Assembly: GCF_902859855.1 (NCBI RefSeq)
Contig: NZ_CADIKH010000020.1
Coordinates: forward strand, 96,072 to 160,071
Origin: Paraburkholderia humisilvae
GTDB taxonomy: Bacteria; Pseudomonadota; Gammaproteobacteria; Burkholderiales; Burkholderiaceae
Direction: 5' to 3'
DNA length: 64,000 nt
In this document: piece by piece, positions 43,111 to 52,190 of the stretch
How positions within the stretch are numbered: position 1 is the first letter of the stretch
Layout of the letters: each line of letters opens with the position of its first letter
Program-made: the position numbers and the translations under genes
The notes under the pieces: model-generated
The model's input: only the letters and a program-made list of their open reading frames with translations
What the model was told of the DNA's origin: nothing
The model's database searches: none

Positions 43111-44487
43111 TCAAGCCGCCGCGACCGGCTGCGCATTGAACACCGGAACGCGCCGGATCGTGTTCTTCACCTGTTCCGCGGTAATGAGCCGCGTACATTC
43201 GAATTGCCGTGGCGTGCCCGCATGACGCGGACACCACAAGAAGTCGTGGTGATCGAACTGCACCCGCACGTCGTTCCAGCAACTGTTGCATGTGTGGTAG
43301 TTGATCACGCGATACGGTGTGTCGAACTCGTTGGTCGGATGCGTGAAGCCGCTGATCATCACGACCGGTGTGCGCATCGTCCATGCAAGCCATGACAGAC
43401 CGCTGCTCAGGCCGACGAAAAACTCCGCGTGCTTGAGCCAGCGCGCGCGTTCCGCCAGCGGCCGCTCGCCGGTGAAGTCCTCGGACCCGTAAGGTATGTG
43501 ATTCCAGACAACACCGCTGCCATGTGTCGCTTTCTGGTCGATGCAGATTACGCGGTAACCGTGCTGCTTCAGGAACTGCACAATTTCGCGCCAGCCACTC
43601 GGGTTGTTCCAGTATTTGCACTGCGTCGTGCTTTGCGCGGCGATACACACGTATTTGTCCGGAATCGGCCGGCTATCGTCGGGCAATACGAGCGTCGGCC
43701 GCTCTTCCTGCGGGTCGACGCCGAGAATGTACGCGGCCGTCCGGTGCAGGCCGACCAGACGGAAGTCGCACGGCTGGCGCACGTTCGCGTCGTCAGTGAA
43801 GAAAAGGCCGATGTTGTAGGTCGCGTAGAAATCGCTGGGGTTGATCGCTTCGGGCGTGGCAAACGTAATCGACGGATAAGCATCCTGAAACAACGGGATC
43901 AGCGCGTCGCCCATCACACAGGTCAGCCGACAGCGATGCTGCTGCTCGAACTTCGCGACATACGGAAACCAGCCGAGCGTGTCGCCCAGTGTGCCGACCG
44001 GTAGATGCACGAGCACGTTGCGGCCGGTCAGATCGAGGCGGTGACGAAAAACCTCTTTGCCTTGCGACCACACTTCGATCTCGAACGGCACATAGTATTT
44101 CTTGCTGCTTGCAACGACGCCCGCGGAGATCTGCGTGTCGAACAGCGGGTTCGCAGTGGCCGTGTCGCGCAGCAGCACGCGCCAATCGCCATCGCCGGCC
44201 GGCAGCGTGACGCGACAGCCATCGTTGAAGTCGAAGCGGATGCCGGCCGGGCCTTCCTGCGTCGGCACCGCGGGCGGGTTTTGCACCGGTTGTCCGCCGT
44301 GGCCTTTAGCGGCATTGCCGGCGCTGTCGTCCGGCGCGGCGTGGCTGGCCGCGCTTGCCTCGGTGGACTCGGTGGACTCGGCGGTCGTGGTGGCTGACCC
44401 AGCGAGCGCGTCCGTACCTGCCGCCCCCGTTGCTGCGCTGTCGGCGGACCCCACCGCCGCGCGCGACTGCTTGCCTGTTTGGGACAT
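43111..44487 (-). CDS. Autotransporter heptosyltransferase (BAHT/TibC family)
   Basis: A 458-residue cytoplasmic glycosyltransferase of the bacterial autotransporter heptosyltransferase type, which adds heptose to serines of AIDA-like passengers before export. After a low-complexity Ala/Thr/Ser tail (residues 1-80), the family domain appears: IRFDFNDGCRVTLP, LVHLPVGTLGDTLGWFPYVAKFEQ, YNIGLFFTDDANVRQP and the GT9-like GLSSGLSWLAWTMRTPVVMISGF. Four cysteines (400, 403, 419, 431) in CNSC...WCPRH...FECT form the iron-binding finger required in characterised members. It is immediately upstream of the giant autotransporter on the same strand, consistent with a dedicated enzyme-substrate pair. Confidence 0.92.
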   Translation of the reverse strand: MSQTGKQSRAAVGSADSAATGAAGTDALAGSATTTAESTESTEASAASHAAPDDSAGNAAKGHGGQPVQNPPAVPTQEGPAGIRFDFNDGCRVTLPAGDGDWRVLLRDTATANPLFDTQISAGVVASSKKYYVPFEIEVWSQGKEVFRHRLDLTGRNVLVHLPVGTLGDTLGWFPYVAKFEQQHRCRLTCVMGDALIPLFQDAYPSITFATPEAINPSDFYATYNIGLFFTDDANVRQPCDFRLVGLHRTAAYILGVDPQEERPTLVLPDDSRPIPDKYVCIAAQSTTQCKYWNNPSGWREIVQFLKQHGYRVICIDQKATHGSGVVWNHIPYGSEDFTGERPLAERARWLKHAEFFVGLSSGLSWLAWTMRTPVVMISGFTHPTNEFDTPYRVINYHTCNSCWNDVRVQFDHHDFLWCPRHAGTPRQFECTRLITAEQVKNTIRRVPVFNAQPVAAA

Positions 44488-44702
44488 AATCGATCCGAAA
44501 GTTGAACGACTCGGCCTTGCATTGGACTTGTAAATGGCGTGTGTCTGCTTTTCCGGTCGTCGTAAAGCGAAAAAGCCGGTTATTTAACCATCGGTCGAAA
44601 TCACTCGCAATAGCGGCCATGCACGGGCGCGAGCGCAGTAAACTGAAGCGCAGCGCGCGCATCCCGCCAATCGGAAACATTCAGGAACATTCAGGAACAC
44701 CG

Positions 44703-45089
44703 ATGAGCGTCAGCATCGTTCAACTCGGGTCGGCCCGCGCGGCCGATGAAGGCCTGCGCATCGGCACCGTCAGGCGGCCGCCGCGCGGCGTGCCCAAAAG
44801 CGAGTTCAGCACGCGCAACTACTACGACGTATGGCTGCCGATTCTGTCGCCGACGCCGGAGCTCGTCAGCGAGGCGCTGGCGGCCGGGACTGAGCGCGAC
44901 TGGAATGCGTTCGCTCGCAAGTTCCGCGCGCAGATGAATAGCGGCGACGCATCGAAGGTACTGGACACGCTCGCCGCGCTATCGAAAACGACTGATTTCT
45001 CGGTCGGCTGCTATTGCGACAACGAGCACCGCTGCCATCGAAGCATCTTGCGTCAGTTGCTGAAGGACCGCGGAGCATCGGTGCGGTAA
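44703..45089 (+). CDS. DUF488 family protein
   Basis: A 128-residue soluble protein of the DUF488 family. The pattern IGTVRRPPRGVPKSEFSTRNYYDVWLPILSP and the C-terminal FSVGCYCDNEHRCHRSILRQLL, with the conserved Cys and CHR, are typical. The start is supported by AGGAAC upstream; a 10-bp direct repeat (CATTCAGGAA) lies just before it. It is divergent from the heptosyltransferase. Function in this family is not established. Confidence 0.85.
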   Translation: MSVSIVQLGSARAADEGLRIGTVRRPPRGVPKSEFSTRNYYDVWLPILSPTPELVSEALAAGTERDWNAFARKFRAQMNSGDASKVLDTLAALSKTTDFSVGCYCDNEHRCHRSILRQLLKDRGASVR

Positions 45090-45108
45090 AGCCTGGAGCC
45101 ATGGACGA

Positions 45109-47076
45109 CTAGAGCCACGGCAACAACGGTTCCCTGACATACGTGTCAAGCACGAGGTTCGCGGCGACCGGCTTGCCGAACAGGTGGCCTTGCATCACCG
45201 TCGCACCCAGCTCGCGCAGCGCGGTCATCTGCGCGCGCGTCTCCACGCCCTCGATCACGCAAGTCAGCCCCAGGTTCTGGCACAGATCGACGATGCTCTT
45301 CACGATCGCCCGCGCCGTCGCCTCGCGCTCGATGCCGGCGACGAAGCTGCCGTCCACCTTCACCTTGTCGATCGGCAAGCGGTGCACGCTATTCAGGCTC
45401 GAAAAGCCCGTGCCGAAGTCGTCGAGCGAGATGCGCGCGCCGAGTTTTTTCAGCGCGTCGAGCGCGGTGCGCGCCTGGCCGAAATCCTGGATCAGCGCGG
45501 TTTCGGTGATCTCAAAGTCGATCCGGTGCGGTGCGACACCGCTTGCGAGCGTCGTGCGAATGACCCGGTCCAGCGCGCCCGCCGAGGTCAGGTCGCGCGC
45601 CGACAGGTTGAACGAAATGCGCACCGTCTCCGGCCAGCTGCGCGCCGTGTCGAGCGCCTTGCGCAGCAGCACTTCGGTGAGCGCATGAATCAGATCGCAG
45701 CGCTCGGCCACCGGGATGAACATCGATGGCGCCACCACGCCGAGCGTCGGACTGGTCCAGCGCGCAAGCGCCTCGAACGCCATGATCTCGCGCAGCGCGG
45801 TATCGAAAATCGGCTGGAAATGCAGCGAGATTTCGCGTTCGAAATCGGCGCGCCGCAGGCTTTCCTCGATCTTGCTCAGATGCCGGATCTGCGTTTCATG
45901 TTCCGGCGAGAAAATCACGACGCCACCGCGCCGATGGGCTTGCGCGAAATGCAGCGCGTAATACGCGCGCTCGACGAGCTGCAAGGTCGTCTCGCCCGCT
46001 TCAGGAAAGTTCGCGAAGCCGATCGACGCCGACATCCGCGCTGCGCCTTCCGGCAGCACGTAGGGCCGCTCGATCACGGCGGTCAACGCGTCGCCAAGAT
46101 CGAGCAACTGCCGGTAAGCCGTTGCGCCGACAACCATCAGTCCGAACTCGTCGCCGCCGATGCGCGCGACGCTAACCTGCGGCGTGATCTGCGCGGCAAA
46201 ACGCCGGCCGGTTTCTTCAAGCACACGGTCTCCAAACGCGTGCCCGTACAGGTCGTTGATCCGCTTGAACCCGTCGAGATCGATAATGCCGATCGCGAGA
46301 CTTCCCGGTGCGCGCGCGTAGCCTTGCAGCGGCGCCAGGTGGCCGTCCAGGTCGGCAAAGAAGCGCCGGCGGTTCGGCAAGCCGGTCAGCGCATCGAGGT
46401 TCGCAAGCCGGAAGTTTTCGTCGCTCAGGCGCTGCGTTTCGGTCTGCTTGGTGCGCAACTGGATCTGCGATTCGACAAGGGTCGTGAAATCGCGGTAGTA
46501 GATCAGCAGGATCATCACCATCACGACCGCGACCAGCAATACGTTCACCGCGATCGCGACGAGCACCGGGTTGTGCGTCGACCCGAAAAAGAGCGTGAAC
46601 GGCACAATCACGATGCAGGTCAGCAGCAGCGCGGCGACGCGCATATGCATCAGGCAGAAAATGCAGCCGATGACCGTCATCGCCATATAGAACGCGACAT
46701 GGCTGCGCGCATACGCGTCGCCATACGGGTAAAGCGAGAGCGCCCACGCGGTGAATGCCGTCCCCATCCCAGCGGCCATCCACACCATCGTGCGCAGGCG
46801 CCGCGCAAGCGCATCGTCGGACAGCACGCGGCGCCGCGAGCGCAGCCACATGACGACCCGCACCACGCAGAACAGGCACAGCAGCACAGGCGCGTACACC
46901 GACAGATAAACCGGTGCGACGCGTAGATGCGTAATCGCAACCGTCGCCGTATTGACAATCAGGACCGCGTAAAGAAGCGGGACTTGCTGCAGAAACGCGC
47001 GATACTGCGACCGCCTCAGTTCGACCCGAGCCGCCGGCGCAAGACGCGAACCAGACCATCTTTTGAAAGGAAACAT
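45109..47076 (-). CDS. Membrane GGDEF-EAL protein (c-di-GMP turnover)
   Basis: A 655-residue inner-membrane signalling protein. About six hydrophobic segments occupy residues 30-205, then a short coiled linker, a GGDEF domain (residues ~225-390) with an intact GGDEF motif in ARIGGDEFGLM, and an EAL domain (~400-640) with intact catalytic motifs: FEALARW, NLSARDL, FEITETALI, LDDFGTGFSSLN, IDKVKVDGSF and EGVET. No RxxD inhibitory site is seen before GGDEF. Both activities look possible; EAL phosphodiesterase may dominate. The N-terminal membrane domain is a sensor of unknown signal. It ends close to the DUF488 gene (convergent). Confidence 0.92.
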   Translation of the reverse strand: MFPFKRWSGSRLAPAARVELRRSQYRAFLQQVPLLYAVLIVNTATVAITHLRVAPVYLSVYAPVLLCLFCVVRVVMWLRSRRRVLSDDALARRLRTMVWMAAGMGTAFTAWALSLYPYGDAYARSHVAFYMAMTVIGCIFCLMHMRVAALLLTCIVIVPFTLFFGSTHNPVLVAIAVNVLLVAVVMVMILLIYYRDFTTLVESQIQLRTKQTETQRLSDENFRLANLDALTGLPNRRRFFADLDGHLAPLQGYARAPGSLAIGIIDLDGFKRINDLYGHAFGDRVLEETGRRFAAQITPQVSVARIGGDEFGLMVVGATAYRQLLDLGDALTAVIERPYVLPEGAARMSASIGFANFPEAGETTLQLVERAYYALHFAQAHRRGGVVIFSPEHETQIRHLSKIEESLRRADFEREISLHFQPIFDTALREIMAFEALARWTSPTLGVVAPSMFIPVAERCDLIHALTEVLLRKALDTARSWPETVRISFNLSARDLTSAGALDRVIRTTLASGVAPHRIDFEITETALIQDFGQARTALDALKKLGARISLDDFGTGFSSLNSVHRLPIDKVKVDGSFVAGIEREATARAIVKSIVDLCQNLGLTCVIEGVETRAQMTALRELGATVMQGHLFGKPVAANLVLDTYVREPLLPWL

Positions 47077-47293
47077 GCTTGTCCCGGGTGCATTTCCGTC
47101 AAAAGCAGCGCGTGAAGTCGCGAACCACTCAATCTTTGGTTTCGTTCGGTTCAGTTCGGTTCATTCAGTTCGTTTAGGCCCTCCACTATTAGCAAAATTC
47201 CCACCTACCCGCGGTAATCGTTCGAATTGTCATCGGGCATCCGTGGCTGCGATCACCGCGCCGTACGCAGATGCTGGAAAACACAGGCAAAAA

Positions 47294-47322
47294 AAATCGC
47301 CGGCGCATAACGCCGGCGATTT
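47294..47322 (-). terminator. Rho-independent terminator of narK
   Basis: AAATCGCCGGCG-CATAA-CGCCGGCGATTT is a perfect 12-bp hairpin with a five-base loop. On the minus strand it is followed by a run of T, 70 bases after the NarK stop. Confidence 0.85.
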
Positions 47323-47391
47323 CATGGTTCAGCGCCCGCGCGGCGGTTGACGCGTCAGGCGCTGGTCGATGTTCCGTGACGGGGCACTGAA

Positions 47392-48798
47392 TTACACGCC
47401 GCTGTCCGCCGGCACATTTGCCGTGCGGATCGGCTCGGCGGCGACGCGCCCCTGGCTTTCTGCCGGCAGCGCCCATTCGAGCCAGCGGGCCCGGTGCAGC
47501 ACCACCAGCACGAACGCGAGCGCCGACAAGCCTGCGAAGGTCGCAAAGCCCATCTGATAGCTGCCGGTGCTCTCCTTCGCGATACCCATGATCACCGGCA
47601 GGTAAAAGCCGCCGATGCCGCCCGCCGCGCCGACGATCCCGGACATCAGACCGGTCTTGCCCTTCCAGCGTTGTGGGACGAGCTGGAAGGTCGCGCCGTT
47701 GCCGAGTCCAAAGCAAAGGTACAGCGCGATCAGCAGCACGATGCCTGCGGCAAGCGGCGGCATCCACGCGGCAAAGACGAAATCGCACAGCGAGATCGCC
47801 GCGAGCAGGATCACGAGTGCCCGCACGCCGGAGATGCGATCGGCGACGAGGCCGCCGATCGGCCGCACCAGGGCGCCGATAAACGCGAGCAGCGACATGA
47901 AGAGGCCTGCTTCGAGCGCCGGCAACTGGTAGAGCGAAATGAGCAGCGTCGTCACGTACGAAGACATGCCGACGAAGCCGCCGAACGTGATGCTGTAGAC
48001 GAGCATCACGACCCACGTATCGCCTTCGACGAGCACGCTGCGGTAGTGGCGCGGCAACACGAAGATCGCCAGCAGCGCGCCGAGTACGGGCAGCAGCAGC
48101 ACGCCGGTCTTGCCCGCGCCGAATACGCCCGCATGCACCGCGAGCACGAGCACAACGAGGCCCGCGAGCGTGACGAAGAAACTGCGGAACGCACGCGGCG
48201 CGCTGCCCGACTTCAGTCCAAAATCCTGCGCCCAGAAGAACAGCGCGGTGGCCGCGAGCGCGAGCAGCGGTAACGCGGCGCCCGCCGCGGAGGTCCAGCC
48301 GAAATGGGCGGCGAGGCCGGGGAACATGAAGCCGTCGAGCACCGCGCCGATATTGCCCGCCGCGGCAAGACCGAGCACCAGCCCCTGCACTTTCGGCGGA
48401 TAGTTGCTGCCCGCCATCGGTAGCGCCACTGCGAAGCTTGCGCCGCCGACACCGAGGAAGACGCCGAGCACGAGCAGCAGCGTGTACGACGGCGTGCCGG
48501 GCATCAGCAGCAGCACGATCGACGGAATCGCCGACAGCAGCACGCCCATCAGCGCGATGCGCCGGCCATCGCAAGCCTGGTACAGGTTGCCGAGCGTCAC
48601 GCGCAAGATCGCCGCGCCAAGCACCGGCACCGCGACCAGAAAGCCCAGTTCAGCCGGCGTCATCGCAATGTCTTTGTGGATGAACGGCGCGAGCGGCCCG
48701 AACATCACCCACACGGTGAAACCGGTGTCGAAATAGAAGAAGCACGCGAGCAGTGCGCGCCAGTTACCGCTCGTGAGCGAACTCAACAGATTTTTCAT
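47392..48798 (-). CDS. NarK/NasA-type nitrate/nitrite transporter, MFS superfamily
   Basis: A 468-residue inner-membrane transporter with about 12 hydrophobic segments. Nitrate-porter signatures are seen: the N-terminal FFYFDTGFTVWVMFGPLAPFI, GNLYQACDGRRIALMG after helix 2, the glycine-rich GVGGASFAVALPMAGSNYPP near residues 125-145 with AAGNIGAV, and the second nitrate signature GLGNGATFQLVPQRWKGKTGLMSGIVGAAGGIGGFYLP in pieces near residues 365-405. It is probably for nitrate uptake or nitrite exchange. No nitrate reductase gene is adjacent. A strong terminator lies inside its leader, so expression is probably controlled by attenuation. Confidence 0.9.
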   Translation of the reverse strand: MKNLLSSLTSGNWRALLACFFYFDTGFTVWVMFGPLAPFIHKDIAMTPAELGFLVAVPVLGAAILRVTLGNLYQACDGRRIALMGVLLSAIPSIVLLLMPGTPSYTLLLVLGVFLGVGGASFAVALPMAGSNYPPKVQGLVLGLAAAGNIGAVLDGFMFPGLAAHFGWTSAAGAALPLLALAATALFFWAQDFGLKSGSAPRAFRSFFVTLAGLVVLVLAVHAGVFGAGKTGVLLLPVLGALLAIFVLPRHYRSVLVEGDTWVVMLVYSITFGGFVGMSSYVTTLLISLYQLPALEAGLFMSLLAFIGALVRPIGGLVADRISGVRALVILLAAISLCDFVFAAWMPPLAAGIVLLIALYLCFGLGNGATFQLVPQRWKGKTGLMSGIVGAAGGIGGFYLPVIMGIAKESTGSYQMGFATFAGLSALAFVLVVLHRARWLEWALPAESQGRVAAEPIRTANVPADSGV

Positions 48799-48816
48799 GG
48801 GTCGATGTGCACACGC

Positions 48817-48930
48817 AAAAGAAAAGCGTCCCGAACCGCACGCGCGCGGATCGATGCATCGATCGCGCTCGCGTGCGGTTCGGGACGCCGTTGCCCCTAG
48901 GTCCTATGGTCCGCTCGACCTGAGCGTCCC
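48817..48930 (-). promoter_or_regulatory. narK leader attenuator: terminator hairpin plus competing antiterminator
   Basis: On the minus strand, 19-base perfect arms (48888-48870 and 48844-48826) with an inner 16-base palindrome form a strong hairpin, followed by TTTTCTTTT and then the narK start 18 bases later. The sequence GGGACGC at 48930-48924, just upstream, can pair with GCGTCCC in the 5' arm of the terminator (48888-48882), giving a mutually exclusive antiterminator. An additional AGGTC/GACCT hairpin lies between them. Nitrate-assimilation leaders controlled by ANTAR proteins (NasT/NasR) have this logic, but the ANTAR-specific loops are not clear here. Confidence 0.65.
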
Positions 48931-49106
48931 TGCTCGAACTGCCCTTCATCGAAGCCGCCATTGGCCTCGGCGACGATAAACGCAATAGGTATGCCATCGG
49001 GCGTGACGGCGGCGCGCCACGCGCGTGAAAGCGCGCTGCGCGAACCCGTCACGGCGTGCGCAATCGCTTGTTAGACGGGGCGTTGCGCGCGATGCGGCGT
49101 GCGCCC

Positions 49107-49137
49107 AAAAAAATGAAAGCGGCCTCGTGGAGGCCGC
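49107..49137 (-). terminator. Rho-independent terminator of the xylFGH operon
   Basis: GCGGCCTC-GTG-GAGGCCGC forms an 8-bp hairpin. Read on the minus strand it is followed by TTTCATTTTTTT. It lies about 150 bases after the xylH stop and separates the xylose operon from the narK leader. Confidence 0.8.
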
Positions 49138-49290
49138 GGGTAAGTGCGTGACGGACGGGCTTTCAGCGCGCCGACGCGTTGCCTTCGCGCACGCTGACGA
49201 AGCGGGTCAGTGCTGCGCCGTGGTGCACCGCACCACGGCCGTGCGCAGATAGGTCAGTCGAATGCCACTTGCTACGTTTAGCGTTGCGCT

Positions 49291-50487
49291 TCAGCGTTGG
49301 TTCGACCCCGAAATCACGTCGACCCACACGGCGAGCACGAGAATGCCGCCTTTGACGATCATCTGCCAGTACGAATCGACGTCGAGCATCGACATCCCAT
49401 TGTCGAGGCTCGCCATCACGAGCGCGCCGATCAGCGCGCCGTACACGGTGCCCGAGCCGCCGCGCATCGACGTGCCGCCGATAAAGCAGGCGGCAATCGC
49501 ATCGAGCTCGCCGGTCGTGCCGGCCGATGGCGACCCGGCCGCGAGTCGCGCGGTTTCGACCAACCCGCCGAAAGCGCACATCAGCCCCATCAGCGCGAAG
49601 ATCGCGAGCTTCACGCGATTCGTATTGACGCCGGACAGACGCGTCGCTTCGAGATTCGAACCGACTGCATAAATACGGCGGCCGAATACGGTCTGCGTCG
49701 CGATATACGTGAAAATGCCGAGCAGCGCGAGCAGCACCAGCACAGGCACCGGAATCCCGCCATAGCGGTTCAGTGTCGCGACGAACGCGAAGACAATCAG
49801 CCCCGCCGCGACGATCTTCACGCCGTCCTGCCACACCGGCACCACCGGCAGGTTGTAGTGCTGACGGCTCTTGCGGTGGCGCACGGTCAGCACGGTCAAC
49901 AGCACGAACAGCACGACCGCGAGCACGTTGCCGGCGATACGCGGCAGATATCCCTGTCCGACAAACACCAGCGCGTCCGAAGCGGGCGCAATCGTCGAGC
50001 CGCCGGTCACGCCGAGCAGCACGCCGCGATACGCGAGCATGCCGCCCAAACCGACGATAAACGACGGCACGCGCAGATACGTCGACCACCAGCCGTTGAA
50101 GATGCCGAACGCGACGCCCGCCAGCATCACGACCGGCAGCGTCGCCGCCAGCGGCCAGTGATACTTGACGTCGAGAATCGCGGCGATGCCGCCGAGCAGC
50201 CCGAGCAGCGACCCGACTGACAGGTCGATTTCGCCGGCGATGATCACGAACACCATGCCGCACGCGAGCATCCCGGTGATCGACATCTGCCGCAGCAGGT
50301 TCGACAGATTGCGCGGCGTGACGAACGCGCCATCGGTGAGAAACGAAAAGAAAGTCCAGATGACCACGACCGCCAGCAGCAAAGCCAGCAGCTTGTAGCG
50401 CGCGAACAGCTGTTTGACGCGCTGCCCTGAGGCAATCGACGCCCGCTGCCCGGCACGGTTTTCGACGGAACTGAATTCAGGTGTCAT
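49291..50487 (-). CDS. xylH: Xylose ABC transporter permease
   Basis: A 398-residue inner-membrane permease of the CUT2 sugar family with about ten hydrophobic segments. Family motifs include GMLACGMVFVIIAGEIDLSVGS (residues ~72-93), FGRRIYAVGSNLEATRLSGVN (~270-290) and GTSMRGGSGTVYGALIGALVMASLDNGMSMLDV (~335-370). The start overlaps xylG by ATGA, and a terminator follows. Together with XylF and XylG it imports D-xylose using ATP. Confidence 0.93.
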   Translation of the reverse strand: MTPEFSSVENRAGQRASIASGQRVKQLFARYKLLALLLAVVVIWTFFSFLTDGAFVTPRNLSNLLRQMSITGMLACGMVFVIIAGEIDLSVGSLLGLLGGIAAILDVKYHWPLAATLPVVMLAGVAFGIFNGWWSTYLRVPSFIVGLGGMLAYRGVLLGVTGGSTIAPASDALVFVGQGYLPRIAGNVLAVVLFVLLTVLTVRHRKSRQHYNLPVVPVWQDGVKIVAAGLIVFAFVATLNRYGGIPVPVLVLLALLGIFTYIATQTVFGRRIYAVGSNLEATRLSGVNTNRVKLAIFALMGLMCAFGGLVETARLAAGSPSAGTTGELDAIAACFIGGTSMRGGSGTVYGALIGALVMASLDNGMSMLDVDSYWQMIVKGGILVLAVWVDVISGSNQR

Positions 50488-52061
50488 GCGACGCTCACAA
50501 GGTTGGAAGGGTCACGACGTTCGGTTTCGGTATTGAGCGCGGCGGTCAGGATGTGCTCCTGCGTGAGGCCGTCGTTGACGAAGTCGCCGCGCAGGCGGCC
50601 TTCGCCGATCACGAGCACGCGGTCGCTCACGCCGAGCACTTCGGGCAATTCCGACGAGACGACGATGATCGACACGCCGCGCCGCGCGAGCGCGAACATC
50701 AGCTTGTAGATTTCGTATTTGGCGCCGACGTCGACGCCGCGCGTCGGCTCATCGAGAATCAGCACCTGCGGATCGGTCAGCAGCATGCGCGTCAGCACCG
50801 CCTTTTGCTGGTTGCCGCCGGAGAGGCTGGCAATCGACAGCATCGGCGACGCGGCGCGCACCGACAGGCGCTTCATTTCCGTGTGAATCGTGTCGAGCTC
50901 GGACGCGCTGTCGATGCGCCCGGCCTTCGCGAAGCGCGACAGCACCGCCAGCGTGATGTTGTGGCCGACCCCGAGTTGCGGCACGATGCCGTGGCGCTTG
51001 CGGTCTTCGGGCACCATCGCGATGCCGGCGCGAATCGCATCGGCCGGCGCGGCGATCTTCAGGCGCTTACCGTTCATCGATACGTCGGCGCGACTCACGC
51101 CCGGATACGCGCCGAAAATCGCCTGCATCAGTTCGGTGCGACCCGCGCCGACCAGCCCGGCCACGCCGAGAATCTCGCCTTTGCGCAACGAGAACGACAC
51201 GTTGTCGACCCGCTTGCGGTTCGAATTCGTCACGTCGTAGCAGGTGACGTGGCGCGCTTCGAAAATCACGTCGCCGATTTCATGCGGCTCGCGCGGAAAC
51301 AGATTGGTGATCTCGCGCCCGACCATCAACGCGATAATGCGGTCGGTGGTGAGTTGCGCCATCGGCTGTGTCGCGACATGCTTGCCGTCGCGAATCACGG
51401 TGATCGTGTCGCACACCGCTTCGACTTCGTCGAGCTTGTGCGAGATATAGACGCACGCGACGCCGCGCTTTTTCAGGTCGCGCACGATATTCAGCAGAAT
51501 CTTTGTTTCGGCGGCCGTCAGCGATGAAGACGGCTCGTCGAGAATCAGCAGCTTGGCGCGCTTGTTCAGCGCCTTCGCGATCTCGATCAGTTGCTGATGC
51601 CCGCCGCCGTAGTTCATCACCGGCTGCGCGACATTGATGCCTTCGATGTTCAGTTCGCGTAGCAGCGCGTCCGCACGCTGATACATCGCCGCGTAGTTCA
51701 TCCGGCCGCCGGGCAGCGTGATCTCGTTGCCGAGGAAGATGTTCTCCGCCACGGAAAGCTGCGGCACCAGCATCAGTTCCTGATGAATGATCACGATGCC
51801 GGCGCGCTCGGTGTCGCGCACGTTTTGCGCGACGAGCGGCCTGCCTTCCCACAGCATCTCGCCGGACCAGTCGCCGTGCGGATAGACGCCCGACACGATC
51901 TTCATCAGTGTCGACTTGCCCGCGCCGTTTTCGCCGCACAGGCCGACGCATTCGCCGGGCGCGACGGTGAGATCGATGCCGTCGAGCGCCCGCACGCCGG
52001 CAAATGATTTGGCGATGCCGCGCAGCTCCAGAAGCGCTTGTGACATGTGCGCTTGTTCCAT
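50484..52061 (-). CDS. xylG: Xylose ABC transporter ATP-binding protein with two ATPase domains
   Basis: A 525-residue CUT2-type ATPase with two fused nucleotide-binding domains. The first has Walker A GENGAGKST near residue 42, signature NYGGGHQQLIEIA and Walker B LLILDEPSSSL. The second, degenerate domain has GLVGAGRTEL near 303, the signature LSGGNQQKAV and LILDEPTRGVDVGAKYEI. The start MEQAHMSQ at 52061 is preferred for its AGGA site; an in-frame ATG at 52046 is possible. It is coupled to xylH by ATGA and preceded by a hairpin after xylF. Confidence 0.93.
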   Translation of the reverse strand: MEQAHMSQALLELRGIAKSFAGVRALDGIDLTVAPGECVGLCGENGAGKSTLMKIVSGVYPHGDWSGEMLWEGRPLVAQNVRDTERAGIVIIHQELMLVPQLSVAENIFLGNEITLPGGRMNYAAMYQRADALLRELNIEGINVAQPVMNYGGGHQQLIEIAKALNKRAKLLILDEPSSSLTAAETKILLNIVRDLKKRGVACVYISHKLDEVEAVCDTITVIRDGKHVATQPMAQLTTDRIIALMVGREITNLFPREPHEIGDVIFEARHVTCYDVTNSNRKRVDNVSFSLRKGEILGVAGLVGAGRTELMQAIFGAYPGVSRADVSMNGKRLKIAAPADAIRAGIAMVPEDRKRHGIVPQLGVGHNITLAVLSRFAKAGRIDSASELDTIHTEMKRLSVRAASPMLSIASLSGGNQQKAVLTRMLLTDPQVLILDEPTRGVDVGAKYEIYKLMFALARRGVSIIVVSSELPEVLGVSDRVLVIGEGRLRGDFVNDGLTQEHILTAALNTETERRDPSNLVSVA

Positions 52062-52090
52062 GCGTGTCGTCCTGGGTGGATCAGGGACAC

Positions 52091-52116
52091 GCGCGTGCCC
52101 GTTGACGGGCGCGCGC
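52091..52116. repeat. Hairpin between xylF and xylG
   Basis: GCGCGTGCCCGT-TG-ACGGGCGCGCGC forms a 12-bp stem with one G-U or mismatch. It sits between the binding-protein gene and the ATPase gene, where hairpins commonly stabilise the upstream mRNA so that more binding protein than transporter is made. It has no T-tract. Confidence 0.55.
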
Positions 52117-52190
52117 GCCTGTTACGGAGACGTCGCGCCGCTTATCGCCTGATGCGATGCCAGCCGCGGCGCGCGTCAACCCGCACGCGA

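Noticed and set aside
41438..43225. 595-codon plus-strand open frame opposite the AIDA-type gene
   Set aside because: It is an antisense shadow of the repeat passenger with Arg/Ala-rich low-complexity content and no recognisable domain.
45184..46926. 580-codon plus-strand open frame opposite the GGDEF-EAL gene
   Set aside because: It is antisense to a gene with intact catalytic motifs and reads as Arg/His-rich nonsense.
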